Origin: Bacteroidaceae bacterium | GTDB lineage: Bacteria > Bacteroidota > Bacteroidia > Bacteroidales > Bacteroidaceae | DNA length: 64,000 nt | Direction: 5' to 3' | Assembly (NCBI GenBank): GCA_017542145.1 | Contig: JAFXXQ010000022.1 | Location: 44,868 to 108,867 of the forward strand | Shown: positions 24,801 to 33,453 of the stretch, piece by piece | How the letters are laid out: each line of letters starts with the position of its first letter | Numbering within the stretch: the first letter of the stretch is position 1 | Notes under the pieces: generated by a model | What the model saw: the letters and a program-made list of their open reading frames with translations, nothing else | Database searches by the model: none | What the model was told of the DNA's origin: nothing | Made by a program: the position numbers and the translations under genes

Positions 24801-26477
24801 TTATGAAAGGAAAAGCGAATGGAGGTTGTCAGGCATTTTTTCCTTCAAACGGGCTTTCCGAGAGCGCAAAGTAGATTCTGTGGTGTTCAAAAGTTCTGCC
24901 ATTTGGGCGGTTGAGCATTGGAGGGAGGAGAGAATACAGTACATCAGCTCCTGGTCGTTGACTGCATTCGAGGCGTTCTTTACGTCGAGCATGATATCGA
25001 CAAACGAGCGGGTGAGGTCGTCCATGAGCGTCCGCCTCTGCGCGGCTGTCAGCGATGCAGGCGGCACCAGCAGCAGACGGGCCGAAGGCGTCCGGCGGAA
25101 CAGGTTCTGACAGGCAGCAAGCTTTTTCCGATAGAGCGCGTCCAAGTCGGCGGGCTGTTCGTCCACCTGTGCCCGCAATACTTCCACATTGGCCTGCCGC
25201 AGCTCCTCCTGCGCCTGCAAGTAACGCTTCTTGCGCTTACGGTCGATGAGCAGGAAGGTGATGGCCGTCCCTGAAAGGAGCGCGACAGCCAGAATCCCCA
25301 TCCAGAACATAAACCGCGCATGCCGCGCTTTCAACTGCTGATCGTGAATCTCGATGACATGATTGTTCTTAATAGCATCAATCTCGATATGCTGATTTTG
25401 AGCATAGATGGAATCCAGCAGAGCTTCATATTGGTTCATGAAATACCGTGCAGAATCAGTCTTATCCATCATAGGAGCGATGTAAGCCAATCCTTTGTAA
25501 GCTGTACAACGAACAGATAGGTCTTTACTTTTTTTCAGGCCTTTTCTATAGTTTGTATAAGCCTGCAATGGCTCGTGCTTTTCTGCCTGTATCTCTGCAC
25601 ATAGTAATAATGAAACACTATTCTCTCCTGCATAGCTCATGTATTTGTTTAAATATACAGACGCTCTTTCTGCATCATGTTTTCGGTAGAAATACTGTTT
25701 CGCCAATTGAAAGTTGATATCGTTACGCATGTAAGCTGAGTTCTTTGTGTTATGCATAACGCAGAGGAAGAGACTATCTGCCAGTAAATCTTCGCCTTTA
25801 AAAAGTGCAGTAAGCCCCATGTTATAATCCGCCAAGCCGATATTAACAGAATCAGAATGACAAACGTCTGTTTGCCGATAATGACGGAATGCCACTAAAG
25901 CGCTGTCGAACATATTCTGTTGTCTATAAAGAAGTCCTAATTCAAACAGGCTATTGGCATAATACTTGTTTGTCGTGTCTGGAAAAAGGGTGGTAGCACG
26001 GAGAAGGGCATCGATGGCATCTAAGTTGCGGTGCATGTCGCTATAGGTGCAGCCGAGATAGTACTGAGCGAGGGCGGCACGTTGGCTCTTGCGCTTGGTG
26101 CCGTAAAAGTTCGTAGCGATAAGGGGCAGGGAGTCGGACGTCAGACGGACACGGCATTTGTAGTCAGCCTGCGTCTTCAACAAAGCGTAGTGGGCAGCCT
26201 CCCCCTTACCCCTCCTGAAGGAGGGGAGACCAGAGGAATCGGAAGCCCTTCCCTTTAGGGGTTTCTGCCCCCCGATAACGGGGGGATTGAGGGGGGTAAA
26301 GAGACGATTGAGGTTGGGTGAGGCTATGCTGTCCAAGATTGCTCGTGCTTGCTGGGGGTCTGTCTCCATGAGGGCTTCGGCACGAAGCAGGGCATCGTGA
26401 AACGCGGCATCCCTGCGGCAGGAGGAAAGGGTTATCAGCAAAAGCAGGATGAGAAGGATGAGGGGCGCTTTTCTCAT
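24801..26477 (-). CDS. Membrane-anchored TPR protein with C-terminal helix-turn-helix
   Basis: 558 residues: a lipoprotein-type signal (LLLITLSSC), TPR-like helical repeats over about 25-370, a single transmembrane segment near 387-405 (FWMGILAVALLSGTAITFL), a coiled coil (410-440) and a C-terminal helix-turn-helix-like region (MAELLNTTESTLRSRKARLKEKM). Bacteroidales encode many proteins of this build, and they are taken to link envelope sensing to transcription; direct evidence here is lacking. After NLNRLFTP comes an insertion of about 33 residues rich in Pro, Gly and Arg, encoded by the GC-rich R4 palindromes at 26197-26300, which interrupts the first TPR region. It starts 12 bp after folB. 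Confidence 0.78.
   Translation of the reverse strand: MRKAPLILLILLLLITLSSCRRDAAFHDALLRAEALMETDPQQARAILDSIASPNLNRLFTPLNPPVIGGQKPLKGRASDSSGLPSFRRGKGEAAHYALLKTQADYKCRVRLTSDSLPLIATNFYGTKRKSQRAALAQYYLGCTYSDMHRNLDAIDALLRATTLFPDTTNKYYANSLFELGLLYRQQNMFDSALVAFRHYRQTDVCHSDSVNIGLADYNMGLTALFKGEDLLADSLFLCVMHNTKNSAYMRNDINFQLAKQYFYRKHDAERASVYLNKYMSYAGENSVSLLLCAEIQAEKHEPLQAYTNYRKGLKKSKDLSVRCTAYKGLAYIAPMMDKTDSARYFMNQYEALLDSIYAQNQHIEIDAIKNNHVIEIHDQQLKARHARFMFWMGILAVALLSGTAITFLLIDRKRKKRYLQAQEELRQANVEVLRAQVDEQPADLDALYRKKLAACQNLFRRTPSARLLLVPPASLTAAQRRTLMDDLTRSFVDIMLDVKNASNAVNDQELMYCILSSLQCSTAQMAELLNTTESTLRSRKARLKEKMPDNLHSLFLS
26197..26300. repeat. R4 palindrome cluster in the TPR gene
   Basis: About 104 bases with two perfect hairpins, CCCCTCCTGAAGGAGGGG (26210-26227) and CCCCCCGATAACGGGGGG (26268-26285), and a third imperfect one between them. 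They are translated on the - strand as NPPVIGGQKPL...LPSFRRGKGEA. The same kind of palindrome lies in the TonB receptor gene at 53629. Confidence 0.8.
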
Positions 26478-26489
26478 GGGGCTTCGTTG

Positions 26490-26861
26490 CTATTTGTCCG
26501 TACGGCTGAACGTGGCGGCGAAGCAGGCTTCGGCTATCTCCATGCCGGGGACGGGGGGATGGAGTTTGCAGAGGCGGACATCGATGCTGACGAGGGTGGG
26601 GAAGTCAGCAAGCAGACGGTGGGCGATGCGGGCGGCGACGTGCTCGATGAGGTTGGAGGGCTGAGCCATTTCGTCCTTCACAGCGGCGCAGACGGCAGCA
26701 TAGTCGATGGTGTCCGTCAGGGTGTCCGTGCGGCAGGCCTCGCTGAAGTCGGTATGCAGACGCAGACTGACGGTATAATGCCCACCCACGACGCGCTCCT
26801 GAGGAAGTGCGCCGTGATAGGCATAAAAGGCTATGTTGTTCAATTCAAGAGTAGCTTCCAT
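26490..26861 (-). CDS. folB: Dihydroneopterin aldolase
   Basis: Cleaves 7,8-dihydroneopterin to 6-hydroxymethyl-dihydropterin and glycolaldehyde in folate synthesis. The 123-residue protein has the family features: an N-terminal strand with FYAYHGALPQERVVGGHY (around 12-29), the substrate loop TIDYAAVCAAV, LIEHVAARIAHRLL with the active-site glutamate, and a strand ending VRLCKLHPPVPG. The length is typical (about 120). It lies 24 bp after nrdJ and 12 bp before the TPR gene. Confidence 0.93.
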   Translation of the reverse strand: MEATLELNNIAFYAYHGALPQERVVGGHYTVSLRLHTDFSEACRTDTLTDTIDYAAVCAAVKDEMAQPSNLIEHVAARIAHRLLADFPTLVSIDVRLCKLHPPVPGMEIAEACFAATFSRTDK

Positions 26862-26885
26862 GCTATTATAGTGCGCAGCACTTTG

Positions 26886-29432
26886 TCATCCGCAGCGGGA
26901 GTAGCCGCAGTTGGTGCAATGGAGGCAGCCTTCCTCATAGACTAATGTCTGCTCGCCGCAAGAGGGGCATGCCTGGTCTTTGACGGCGGTACCATCGACG
27001 ATGTATTTCTTCAGCGCGCGCTCCACGCCAACCTTCCAGGTGTTGATGGTCTCATTGTCCATCTCAAGGCTGCCGACCATCTTGATTACCTGGTCGATGG
27101 GCATGCGGTAGCGGAGCACGCCGCTGATGAGCTTGGCGTAGTTCCAGAACTCCTTGTTGAACTTCTCGGAGAGTCCCTCGATGGTGGTCTTGTAGCCGCG
27201 CTTGTTGGTGAACTGGAAGTCGTAGTGCTTGATGCCGTTCTCGTCGATGTTCTTGATGATGACGCCCTCGGTGACGCTCTTGGGCAGGAGGATGCCCTCG
27301 TCGTCGTCCTGAAGGCCGGTAAAGATTTCGTAGGGACGTCCGTCAAGCAGGCCGACGAAGGCCACCCACTTCTCGCGGTTGTTCTGGAAGCGGACGACGT
27401 CGCACTTCAGTACCTTGGGGCGCACTTCGACGACGGGCTGGCGGCAGTCGCAAGGCTCGCAGCGTTTCTTCTCGTCCTTCTTCTCCTCGGCAGCGATGAG
27501 GACACCGCTGCGGCAGCCGTCGCGATAGACGGTGCAGCCCTTGCAGCCTTGGCGCCAAGCCTCGATGTAGAGTTCGTTGACGAGCTCCTCGGTGGTGTCG
27601 GCAGGGAGGTTGATGGTGACGCTGATGCTGTGGTCCACCCATTTCTGGATGCGGCCCTGCATCTGTACCTTCTTCACCCAGTCGATGTCGTTGGCAGAGG
27701 CGAGGTGATAGGGCGATTCGGCCAGCAGGGCATTCAACTCGTCCTGCGTGTAGCGGCGGGTGGTGTCGTAGCCGTTGACGCGCATCCATGTGAGGAATTT
27801 CTGGTGATAGACGATGAACTCCTCGAAGCAGTCGCCCGTCTCGTCGATATAGTCTACGTGTGCTCCAGGGTCGTCCTTGTTGACCTTGCGGCGGCGCTTA
27901 TAGACGGGCATGAAGACGGGCTCGATGCCGCTGGTGGTCTGGGTGAGGATGCTGACGGTGCCAGTAGGGGCGATGGTGAGGCAGGCGATGTTGCGACGTC
28001 CGTAGCGGACCATGTCGGCATAGAGCTGCGGGTCGGCCTCGGCGATACGACGGATGAAGGGGTTGTCCTTCTCGCGTTGGGCATCGAAGATTTCGAATGC
28101 GCCGCGCTCGCGGGCCATGGTGACCGAGCTGCGGTAGGCGCTGAGGGCGACAGTCTGCTGAACGCTGACAGCAAAGTCGGTAGCCTCGTCGGTGCCGTAG
28201 CGATAGCCCATGGCTGCCAGCATGTCGCCTTCGGCGGTGATGCCCACGCCAGTACGACGGCCCTTCGTGCTCTTGTCCATGATTTTCTGCCAAAGATGAC
28301 GCTCGGAGAACTTGATTTCGTCGCTCTCTGGGTCGGTCTCGATCTTCTCCTGAATCTTCTGAATCTTCTCTATCTCCAGGTCGATGATGTCGTCCATGAT
28401 GCGCTGGGCCTTGGCGACGTGGCTGCGGAGCAGATCGTAGTCGAACTCGGCCTCGGGCGTGAAGGGATTTTTCACATAGGAAAAGAGGTTGATGGCCAGA
28501 AGGCGGCAGCTGTCGTAAGGACAGAGGGGAATCTCGCCACAGGGATTGGTGCTGACGGTGCGGAAGCCGAGGTCGGCATAACAGTCGGGGATGCTCTCGC
28601 GCAGGATGGTGTCCCAGAAAAGGACGCCCGGTTCGGCGGACTTCCAAGCGTTGTGGATAATCTTGTGCCAGAGGTCAGCGGCATTGATTTCCTTCGAGTA
28701 GAGCGGCTCGTCGCTGTCAATGGGGTATTGCTGCACGTAGGGCTTACCCTCGACGGCAGCCTGCATGAAGGCATCGTCCATCTTGACGGAAACATTGGCG
28801 CCTGTCACCTTGCCCTCGGTCATCTTGGCATCGATGAACGATTCGCTGTCGGGGTGCTTGATGGAAACGGTGAGCATTAGCGCGCCGCGCCGTCCATCCT
28901 GTGCCACCTCGCGCGTACTATTAGAATAACGCTCCATAAAGGGCACAAGACCGGTGGAGGTAAGGGCGGAGTTCTTGACGGGCGAACCTTTAGGACGGAT
29001 ATGCGAGAGGTCATGGCCGACGCCGCCACGACGCTTCATCAGTTGTACCTGCTCTTCGTCGATGCGGATGATGGCACCGTAGCTGTCGGCGTTGCCGTCC
29101 ATGCCTATGACAAAGCAGTTGGAGAGCGAGGCAATCTGGAAGTCGTTGCCAATGCCCGTCATGGGGCTGCCCTGCGGGATGATGTAGCGGAAATGGTCAA
29201 GCAGGCCGAAGATTTCTTCAGCGCTCATGGGGTTCTCGTATCGCTGTTCGATACGGGCAATCTCACGGGCTATGCGCCAGTGCATGTCTGTCGGGGTCTG
29301 TTCGTAGATGTTGCCGAAGGAGTCCTTCATGGCATACTTGTTTACCCACACTTTGGCGGCTAGTTCGTCGCCATTGAAATAGGCCAATGTGGCCTGAAAG
29401 GCTTCGTCGAAGCTATATGTTTTCTTTTCCAC
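26886..29432 (-). CDS. nrdJ: Adenosylcobalamin-dependent (class II) ribonucleotide reductase
   Basis: Reduces ribonucleotides to deoxyribonucleotides using adenosylcobalamin as radical source, independently of oxygen. Of the 848 residues, the central barrel shows the active-site NPCGEIPLCPYDSC motif (from about residue 296), NCFVIGMDG early, GVGITAEGD and TIAPTGTVSILTQTTSGIEP. The C-terminus is a zinc-ribbon-like CPSCGEQTLVYEEGCLHCTNC. This is the vitamin B12-dependent family common in Bacteroidales. It lies 15 bp after dnaA, so initiator protein and dNTP supply may share a transcript. The cofactor-related genes sit 24 kb away at 53-63 kb. No riboswitch precedes it. Confidence 0.95.
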   Translation of the reverse strand: MEKKTYSFDEAFQATLAYFNGDELAAKVWVNKYAMKDSFGNIYEQTPTDMHWRIAREIARIEQRYENPMSAEEIFGLLDHFRYIIPQGSPMTGIGNDFQIASLSNCFVIGMDGNADSYGAIIRIDEEQVQLMKRRGGVGHDLSHIRPKGSPVKNSALTSTGLVPFMERYSNSTREVAQDGRRGALMLTVSIKHPDSESFIDAKMTEGKVTGANVSVKMDDAFMQAAVEGKPYVQQYPIDSDEPLYSKEINAADLWHKIIHNAWKSAEPGVLFWDTILRESIPDCYADLGFRTVSTNPCGEIPLCPYDSCRLLAINLFSYVKNPFTPEAEFDYDLLRSHVAKAQRIMDDIIDLEIEKIQKIQEKIETDPESDEIKFSERHLWQKIMDKSTKGRRTGVGITAEGDMLAAMGYRYGTDEATDFAVSVQQTVALSAYRSSVTMARERGAFEIFDAQREKDNPFIRRIAEADPQLYADMVRYGRRNIACLTIAPTGTVSILTQTTSGIEPVFMPVYKRRRKVNKDDPGAHVDYIDETGDCFEEFIVYHQKFLTWMRVNGYDTTRRYTQDELNALLAESPYHLASANDIDWVKKVQMQGRIQKWVDHSISVTINLPADTTEELVNELYIEAWRQGCKGCTVYRDGCRSGVLIAAEEKKDEKKRCEPCDCRQPVVEVRPKVLKCDVVRFQNNREKWVAFVGLLDGRPYEIFTGLQDDDEGILLPKSVTEGVIIKNIDENGIKHYDFQFTNKRGYKTTIEGLSEKFNKEFWNYAKLISGVLRYRMPIDQVIKMVGSLEMDNETINTWKVGVERALKKYIVDGTAVKDQACPSCGEQTLVYEEGCLHCTNCGYSRCG

Positions 29433-29447
29433 GTTGGTTAGATTTCC

Positions 29448-30863
29448 TTAACGCTTGAGGAGGGCTTTTTCGATGGTAGTGATGTTGTCGCTCAGTTCTT
29501 TGTCGTAGTTCAACTGGTTCATGACGAGCCTGCAGGAGTGGAGCACGGTGGTATGGTCGCGGCCGCCGACGCATTCGCCAATGCGAGTGAGCGTGATGTC
29601 CTTGACGTGTTTCTGGGCAAGAAACATGGCTATCTGGCGGGCCTGCACGACGGAGCGCTTGCGGCTGCCGGAGCTGATTTCCTCCTGAGTGACGTGGCAG
29701 GTGCTACAGACGGTTTTGAGGATGGAGTCGAGGGTGACCTCGCGCTGAGCGCGACGAATAGCCTTGTTGATGATGCGTTCAGCCAGGGTGACGTCGGGTT
29801 CGCGGTTCAGGATGGTGGCGTGGGCGATAATAGAATTAAGGATGCCCTCCAGTTCGCGCACGCTGTCCGTGACATTTTCTGCGATGTACTCGAGTACGTC
29901 GTTGCTGATGATGAGTCCGTCGCGTCGCACCTTACTGGCAAGAATTGCCTTACGCAAATCATAGTTGGGACGCTCAATCTCAGCTACCAGTCCGCATTTG
30001 AAACGGGTGATGAGGCGGTCTTCCATACCTTGCAGCGAAGAGGGCGCACGGTCGCATGACATGACTATCTGGCGCCCGTTCTGGTGCAGATGGTTGAAGA
30101 TGTGGAAGAATGTGTTCTGCGTCTTTTCAGGGCCGACAAATTCCTGCACGTCATCAAGGAGAAGGACATCAATGGACTGGTAGAAGTTGATGAAGTCGGT
30201 CAGCGTATTCTTGCGTACGGCGTCCATAAACTGCACCTTGAAAAGGTTGGCCGAGACGTAGAGGACGCGTTTCTCAGGATAGAGTTCCTTGACGCGCAAG
30301 CCGATGGCATTGATGAGGTGGGTTTTGCCCACACCGCTGGCACCATAGACGAACAAAGGGTTGAAAATGGTGCGGCCTGGGTTGTCGGCAATACTATTGC
30401 CCGCAGCTCTCGGAAGTCGGTTGCTTTCACCTTCGATGAAGTTATCGAAGCTGTAATTGGGGCGGAGCATCGGGTCGAGGTCCTGCGTAGCCACGCTGAT
30501 GGGGCCAGGAGCCTTGTTGGTGCTCTTGCGGGCAGCGGATGTCTGCGGCTGGCTGATGCTGGCGCGACGGTTGGCCGATTCCTGGTCAACGGAGAGCTCG
30601 TTGGCCTTGTCGATCTGGACGCGATACATCAAGTCGGTGTTCTCACCGAACACACGGCAGATAGTGGCATAGAGGAGGTCGATGTAATGCTCCTCGATGT
30701 ATTCATAGACGAACTGGCTGGGGATGGCTAACCACAGCACCTGCTCTGCAAACTTCTGCGGACGGATGTTTGCAAACCAGATATTATAAGCTGAGGTAGG
30801 GATGTTGTCACTAATAATTGACAAGCATTTACTCCATCGTTGTTCCAGTTCTTCTTGTTCCAT
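29448..30863 (-). CDS. dnaA: Chromosomal replication initiator DnaA
   Basis: AAA+ ATPase that binds DnaA boxes and opens the replication origin. The 471-residue protein has domain I (1-80, WSKCLSIISDNIPTSAYNIWF), a linker, the ATPase domain with Walker A GASGVGKT (174-181) and Walker B LLLDD (234-238), and domain IV with CVGGRDHTTVLHSC, the DNA-binding signature. The ATG at 30863 is preferred to a TTG seven codons upstream. It is the first gene of a tight run with nrdJ, folB and the TPR gene. A promoter sits about 100 bp upstream. I find no cluster of DnaA boxes next to it. Confidence 0.97.
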   Translation of the reverse strand: MEQEELEQRWSKCLSIISDNIPTSAYNIWFANIRPQKFAEQVLWLAIPSQFVYEYIEEHYIDLLYATICRVFGENTDLMYRVQIDKANELSVDQESANRRASISQPQTSAARKSTNKAPGPISVATQDLDPMLRPNYSFDNFIEGESNRLPRAAGNSIADNPGRTIFNPLFVYGASGVGKTHLINAIGLRVKELYPEKRVLYVSANLFKVQFMDAVRKNTLTDFINFYQSIDVLLLDDVQEFVGPEKTQNTFFHIFNHLHQNGRQIVMSCDRAPSSLQGMEDRLITRFKCGLVAEIERPNYDLRKAILASKVRRDGLIISNDVLEYIAENVTDSVRELEGILNSIIAHATILNREPDVTLAERIINKAIRRAQREVTLDSILKTVCSTCHVTQEEISSGSRKRSVVQARQIAMFLAQKHVKDITLTRIGECVGGRDHTTVLHSCRLVMNQLNYDKELSDNITTIEKALLKR

Positions 30864-30958
30864 TTTTTCAATTTTCGCGGGCAAAAAATTGGGAGTAGCG
30901 TTAACTGCTGCTCTCCATTTTTCAGCCTCGTCCGAATCAACTCTTTCTATTTACGCTG

Positions 30959-30990
30959 CAAAGTTCGGGCTTTTTTTTGAATTGACCAAA
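30959..30990 (-). promoter_or_regulatory. Promoter for dnaA
   Basis: On the - strand TTTG (30987-30990), 20 bases, GAACTTTG (30959-30966). Position one of the -7 element is G instead of T; spacing is exact. Confidence 0.6.
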
Positions 30991-31213
30991 CCCCTTTGAA
31001 ATGCCCTTTTTTTTGCCTTTTCTAACCCCCTATAACCCAAACGCTTTTACTTTGCTTATTCTTGTTTGTCAAAAAAAAGTTGCAAGTCTGAAAGGCGTTG
31101 CTTTTCAGCGGATTGTTTCCTTTCGATAGGGGAAAGATGGTATTTTGCATGGATAGTTTTAAGGGCTGAAAACATAGTCTTACGTAGTTTTTTGGCATCT
31201 TTCGCTTTCTTCT

Positions 31214-31263
31214 CCCAAAAGGGACTCTTTATTTAGAGATATTTTATATAGTCTCTTTTGGGG
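31214..31263. repeat. Long hairpin 3' of the MCE gene
   Basis: CCCAAAAGGGACT pairs with AGTCTCTTTTGGG with one mismatch across a 24-nt AT-rich loop. It lies 43 bases past the stop of the MCE gene. There is no T run after it on the - strand, so a terminator role is uncertain; it might instead be an mRNA 3'-end stabiliser. Confidence 0.55.
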
Positions 31264-31305
31264 CTTCGGATTTGCTCGAGTTGGCAGGCTCAAAATAGGG
31301 GAGTT

Positions 31306-32199
31306 TTAATCCTTGGAACGACCAAAAAGACGGATGTAACGCGAGGGGTTTTTCTTAATGTCTTCGATAAGTTCGGAGGCTTCCGTGCAGACGGAGTTGA
31401 GGTGATTGTAGAGGGTGGGGTCTGCAATGATTTGATGAGCGGAACCGTTGCCTTCAGTCAGTTCATTGGAGAGTGTGCGCAGGTTCTTCAGAGTGGCGTC
31501 GAGATTTGTGAGTATGGCGTTCAGCCGCTCTTCATCGCTCAGCGTGTTCAGTTTGTCCGTGAATGTGTCCAACTTGTAGCCGATGCCCTGATAGGTGTCA
31601 ATCAGGCTGGAGATGTGCCGAATGGTGGTGGAGAGTTCTGTAAGCGTGGCTTTCGCGTCGGCAGTCAGCGACTCGGCATTATGTAGCGTCTGGCTGATGG
31701 ATAGATCTGACGTCAGCTGATGAATGTTTGCCAGAATAGAGTCCGTCTTCGGAAGAAGCTGCATCATCTGGGGCATCAGCTGGGCAATCTGACTGCGTAT
31801 TCCGCTGTACATCTCGCCGTTGAGGGTGTCGCCGGGAGCATAGTAACGTCCGTTATCGGGAGCAAGTTCCAGTCTGACGTTGACGGTGCCGAGCAGCTCG
31901 GTCATCAGCAAAGCCTGACTGCCTTGGGGAATTCGGAGTTTTTTGTTGACGCCAATGCGAACGATGATGTCGTCGGGGTGGCTGTAGTTGTAGCTGATGC
32001 CGCTGACGATGCCGATGCGTACGCCGTTGACGTAGATGGGGCTGGAGTTGGATAGCCCGGTTACATCGTTATAGCGTACATAATAGGTGTGATTGGTCGA
32101 GAACAGATCTCTGCCTTTCAGGAAGCTAATGCCACCAAAAAGCAGGGCGAGTGCGAGCAGGAAGATGGCACCTAGAAGAATCTCTTTCCCTCGTTTCAT
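31306..32199 (-). CDS. MCE/MlaD-family lipid-transport protein
   Basis: 297 residues with one N-terminal transmembrane helix (EILLGAIFLLALALLFGGISFL) and one MCE domain (about 40-115: YYVRYNDVTGLSNSSPIYVNGVRIGIVSGI). A long helical part predicted to be coiled coil follows to the end. MCE proteins form hexameric rings that move phospholipids or other lipids between inner and outer membrane. The ABC permease and ATPase (MlaE/MlaF type) are not next to it. Its start overlaps the amidase stop by 4 bp, an arrangement suggesting translational coupling. Confidence 0.88.
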   Translation of the reverse strand: MKRGKEILLGAIFLLALALLFGGISFLKGRDLFSTNHTYYVRYNDVTGLSNSSPIYVNGVRIGIVSGISYNYSHPDDIIVRIGVNKKLRIPQGSQALLMTELLGTVNVRLELAPDNGRYYAPGDTLNGEMYSGIRSQIAQLMPQMMQLLPKTDSILANIHQLTSDLSISQTLHNAESLTADAKATLTELSTTIRHISSLIDTYQGIGYKLDTFTDKLNTLSDEERLNAILTNLDATLKNLRTLSNELTEGNGSAHQIIADPTLYNHLNSVCTEASELIEDIKKNPSRYIRLFGRSKD

Positions 32200-33443
32200 G
32201 GGTGAAGGGCTTTGTACTCGTTGATGGCATCGGTGGTGTTGATGCGCTTGCCGCCTCGGAAGGCAACGAGGAAGGCGTCTTTGTATGTGGCTGCTACTTT
32301 CTTGCGGAGCTCCTGAGCCTTATTGAGGTTGGTAGTGTTGCCGCAGGTGTATTTGTAGGTACCGTTTTCTTCGTAAAAGCTTACCTCTGTGAGCCCTTTA
32401 AGCTTGGGGCTGTTTGCCGGCAGCTTGGTGGAGGAGGTGAGGAACTGCACTTTGAAGACGATGGATTCGGCAGGTTTTTTCTCCTCTTCGGCAGTTGACG
32501 AATTCTGGCCCTTATTTGCCTGCTCTAAATTTTTATTTGCCTGCTCTGGCTTGGCAGATGCTTGGTCTGAGATTTTATTTGCCTGCTCTGTTTTAGGGGG
32601 TGTTTGTGTCGTTGTCTTAGGAGCAGATTGCTTGTCCTTTTCTGCGCTTTGCGTATCCTTCTTCAGGTTTTTATAGTAGTTGTCGAAGCCGTTGGCAATG
32701 CTCTTGCTGAGCTTTTCCTTGCCATCGGCGGAGTTGAGGAACTTCTCTTCCTCGGCATTACTGATGAAACCAAGTTCGACGAGGATGCTGGGCATGGACG
32801 TGGCATAAAGAACAAGGAATCCTGCCTGATGAACGCCTCGGTCATAGCGTTTTGCCGTTGTGCAGAGCTGTTTCTGGACGCATTGGGCCAACGCGATGCT
32901 CTCTTTCAGGTATTCGCTCTGCAAGTATTCGAAGATGATGTAGCTCTCAGGCGACGAAGGGTCGAATCCCTGATAGCTCTCCTTGTAGTCCTTCTCCAGG
33001 AGGATGACGCTATTTTCGCGTTTGGCTGCGTTGAGGTTGGCCTGCGTGCGCCCCTCTTCTGAACCGAGGACAAACACCTCTGCACCATGGGCTTTGCGGC
33101 CTTCAGCCGCGTTGCAATGGACGGAGATGAAAAGGTCGGCCTTGGCTTTGTTGGCAATCCGAGCGCGTTCTTTCAGTTCGACAAAAACATCTGTGCGACG
33201 GGTGTACTTTACCGTTACTTCCGGATGGGCGTTACGGATAAGCTCGCCTGCACGGAGGGCGACTTTGAGTGCGATGTCCTTTTCATTTACCCTTCGGTTA
33301 GCGCTTTGTGCTCCAGGGTCTTTGCCGCCGTGCCCGGCATCTATGACAACAACAAACTCCTCCGCTGCCGTCAGACTGATTGCCACAAATAAGACAGTCA
33401 GCAAACTAAATAGACGGCGGGGGAGGAGTTTGTCGAAGTTCAA
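32196..33443 (-). CDS. N-acetylmuramoyl-L-alanine amidase (Amidase_3)
   Basis: Zinc-dependent cell-wall amidase that cuts the bond between MurNAc and the peptide stem, in the periplasm. The signal region (FSLLTVLFVAISLTAAEE) precedes the Amidase_3 domain: VVVIDAGHGGKDPGA with a zinc-binding His, ARIANKAKADLFISVHCNAA, and LVELGFISNAEE with the catalytic Glu. Residues about 270-330 are a low-complexity linker with three to four (E/D)QA(N/S)K repeats, followed by a C-terminal SPOR-like region (VQFLTSSTKLPANS). The start is uncertain: a TTG at 33443 clears the upstream gene, whereas the first ATG at 33533 would overlap it by 80 bp. Length is 415 residues from the TTG. Confidence 0.88.
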   Translation of the reverse strand: MNFDKLLPRRLFSLLTVLFVAISLTAAEEFVVVIDAGHGGKDPGAQSANRRVNEKDIALKVALRAGELIRNAHPEVTVKYTRRTDVFVELKERARIANKAKADLFISVHCNAAEGRKAHGAEVFVLGSEEGRTQANLNAAKRENSVILLEKDYKESYQGFDPSSPESYIIFEYLQSEYLKESIALAQCVQKQLCTTAKRYDRGVHQAGFLVLYATSMPSILVELGFISNAEEEKFLNSADGKEKLSKSIANGFDNYYKNLKKDTQSAEKDKQSAPKTTTQTPPKTEQANKISDQASAKPEQANKNLEQANKGQNSSTAEEEKKPAESIVFKVQFLTSSTKLPANSPKLKGLTEVSFYEENGTYKYTCGNTTNLNKAQELRKKVAATYKDAFLVAFRGGKRINTTDAINEYKALHP

Positions 33444-33453
33444 GATATCTCGA

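Larger units (their letters stand above)
30864..31305. other. Gene-free stretch upstream of dnaA
   Basis: Holds the dnaA promoter and a hairpin (31214-31263). No open frame of interest, no TTATNCACA-type DnaA box on either strand by eye, and no array of R1 type. It is rich in T and A runs. Confidence 0.5.

Noticed and set aside
30864..31305. Replication origin next to dnaA
   Set aside because: No DnaA-box cluster (TTATNCACA or its complement) or AT-rich unwinding region with repeats could be found by eye; gene orientation does not switch at dnaA. A skew calculation would decide.
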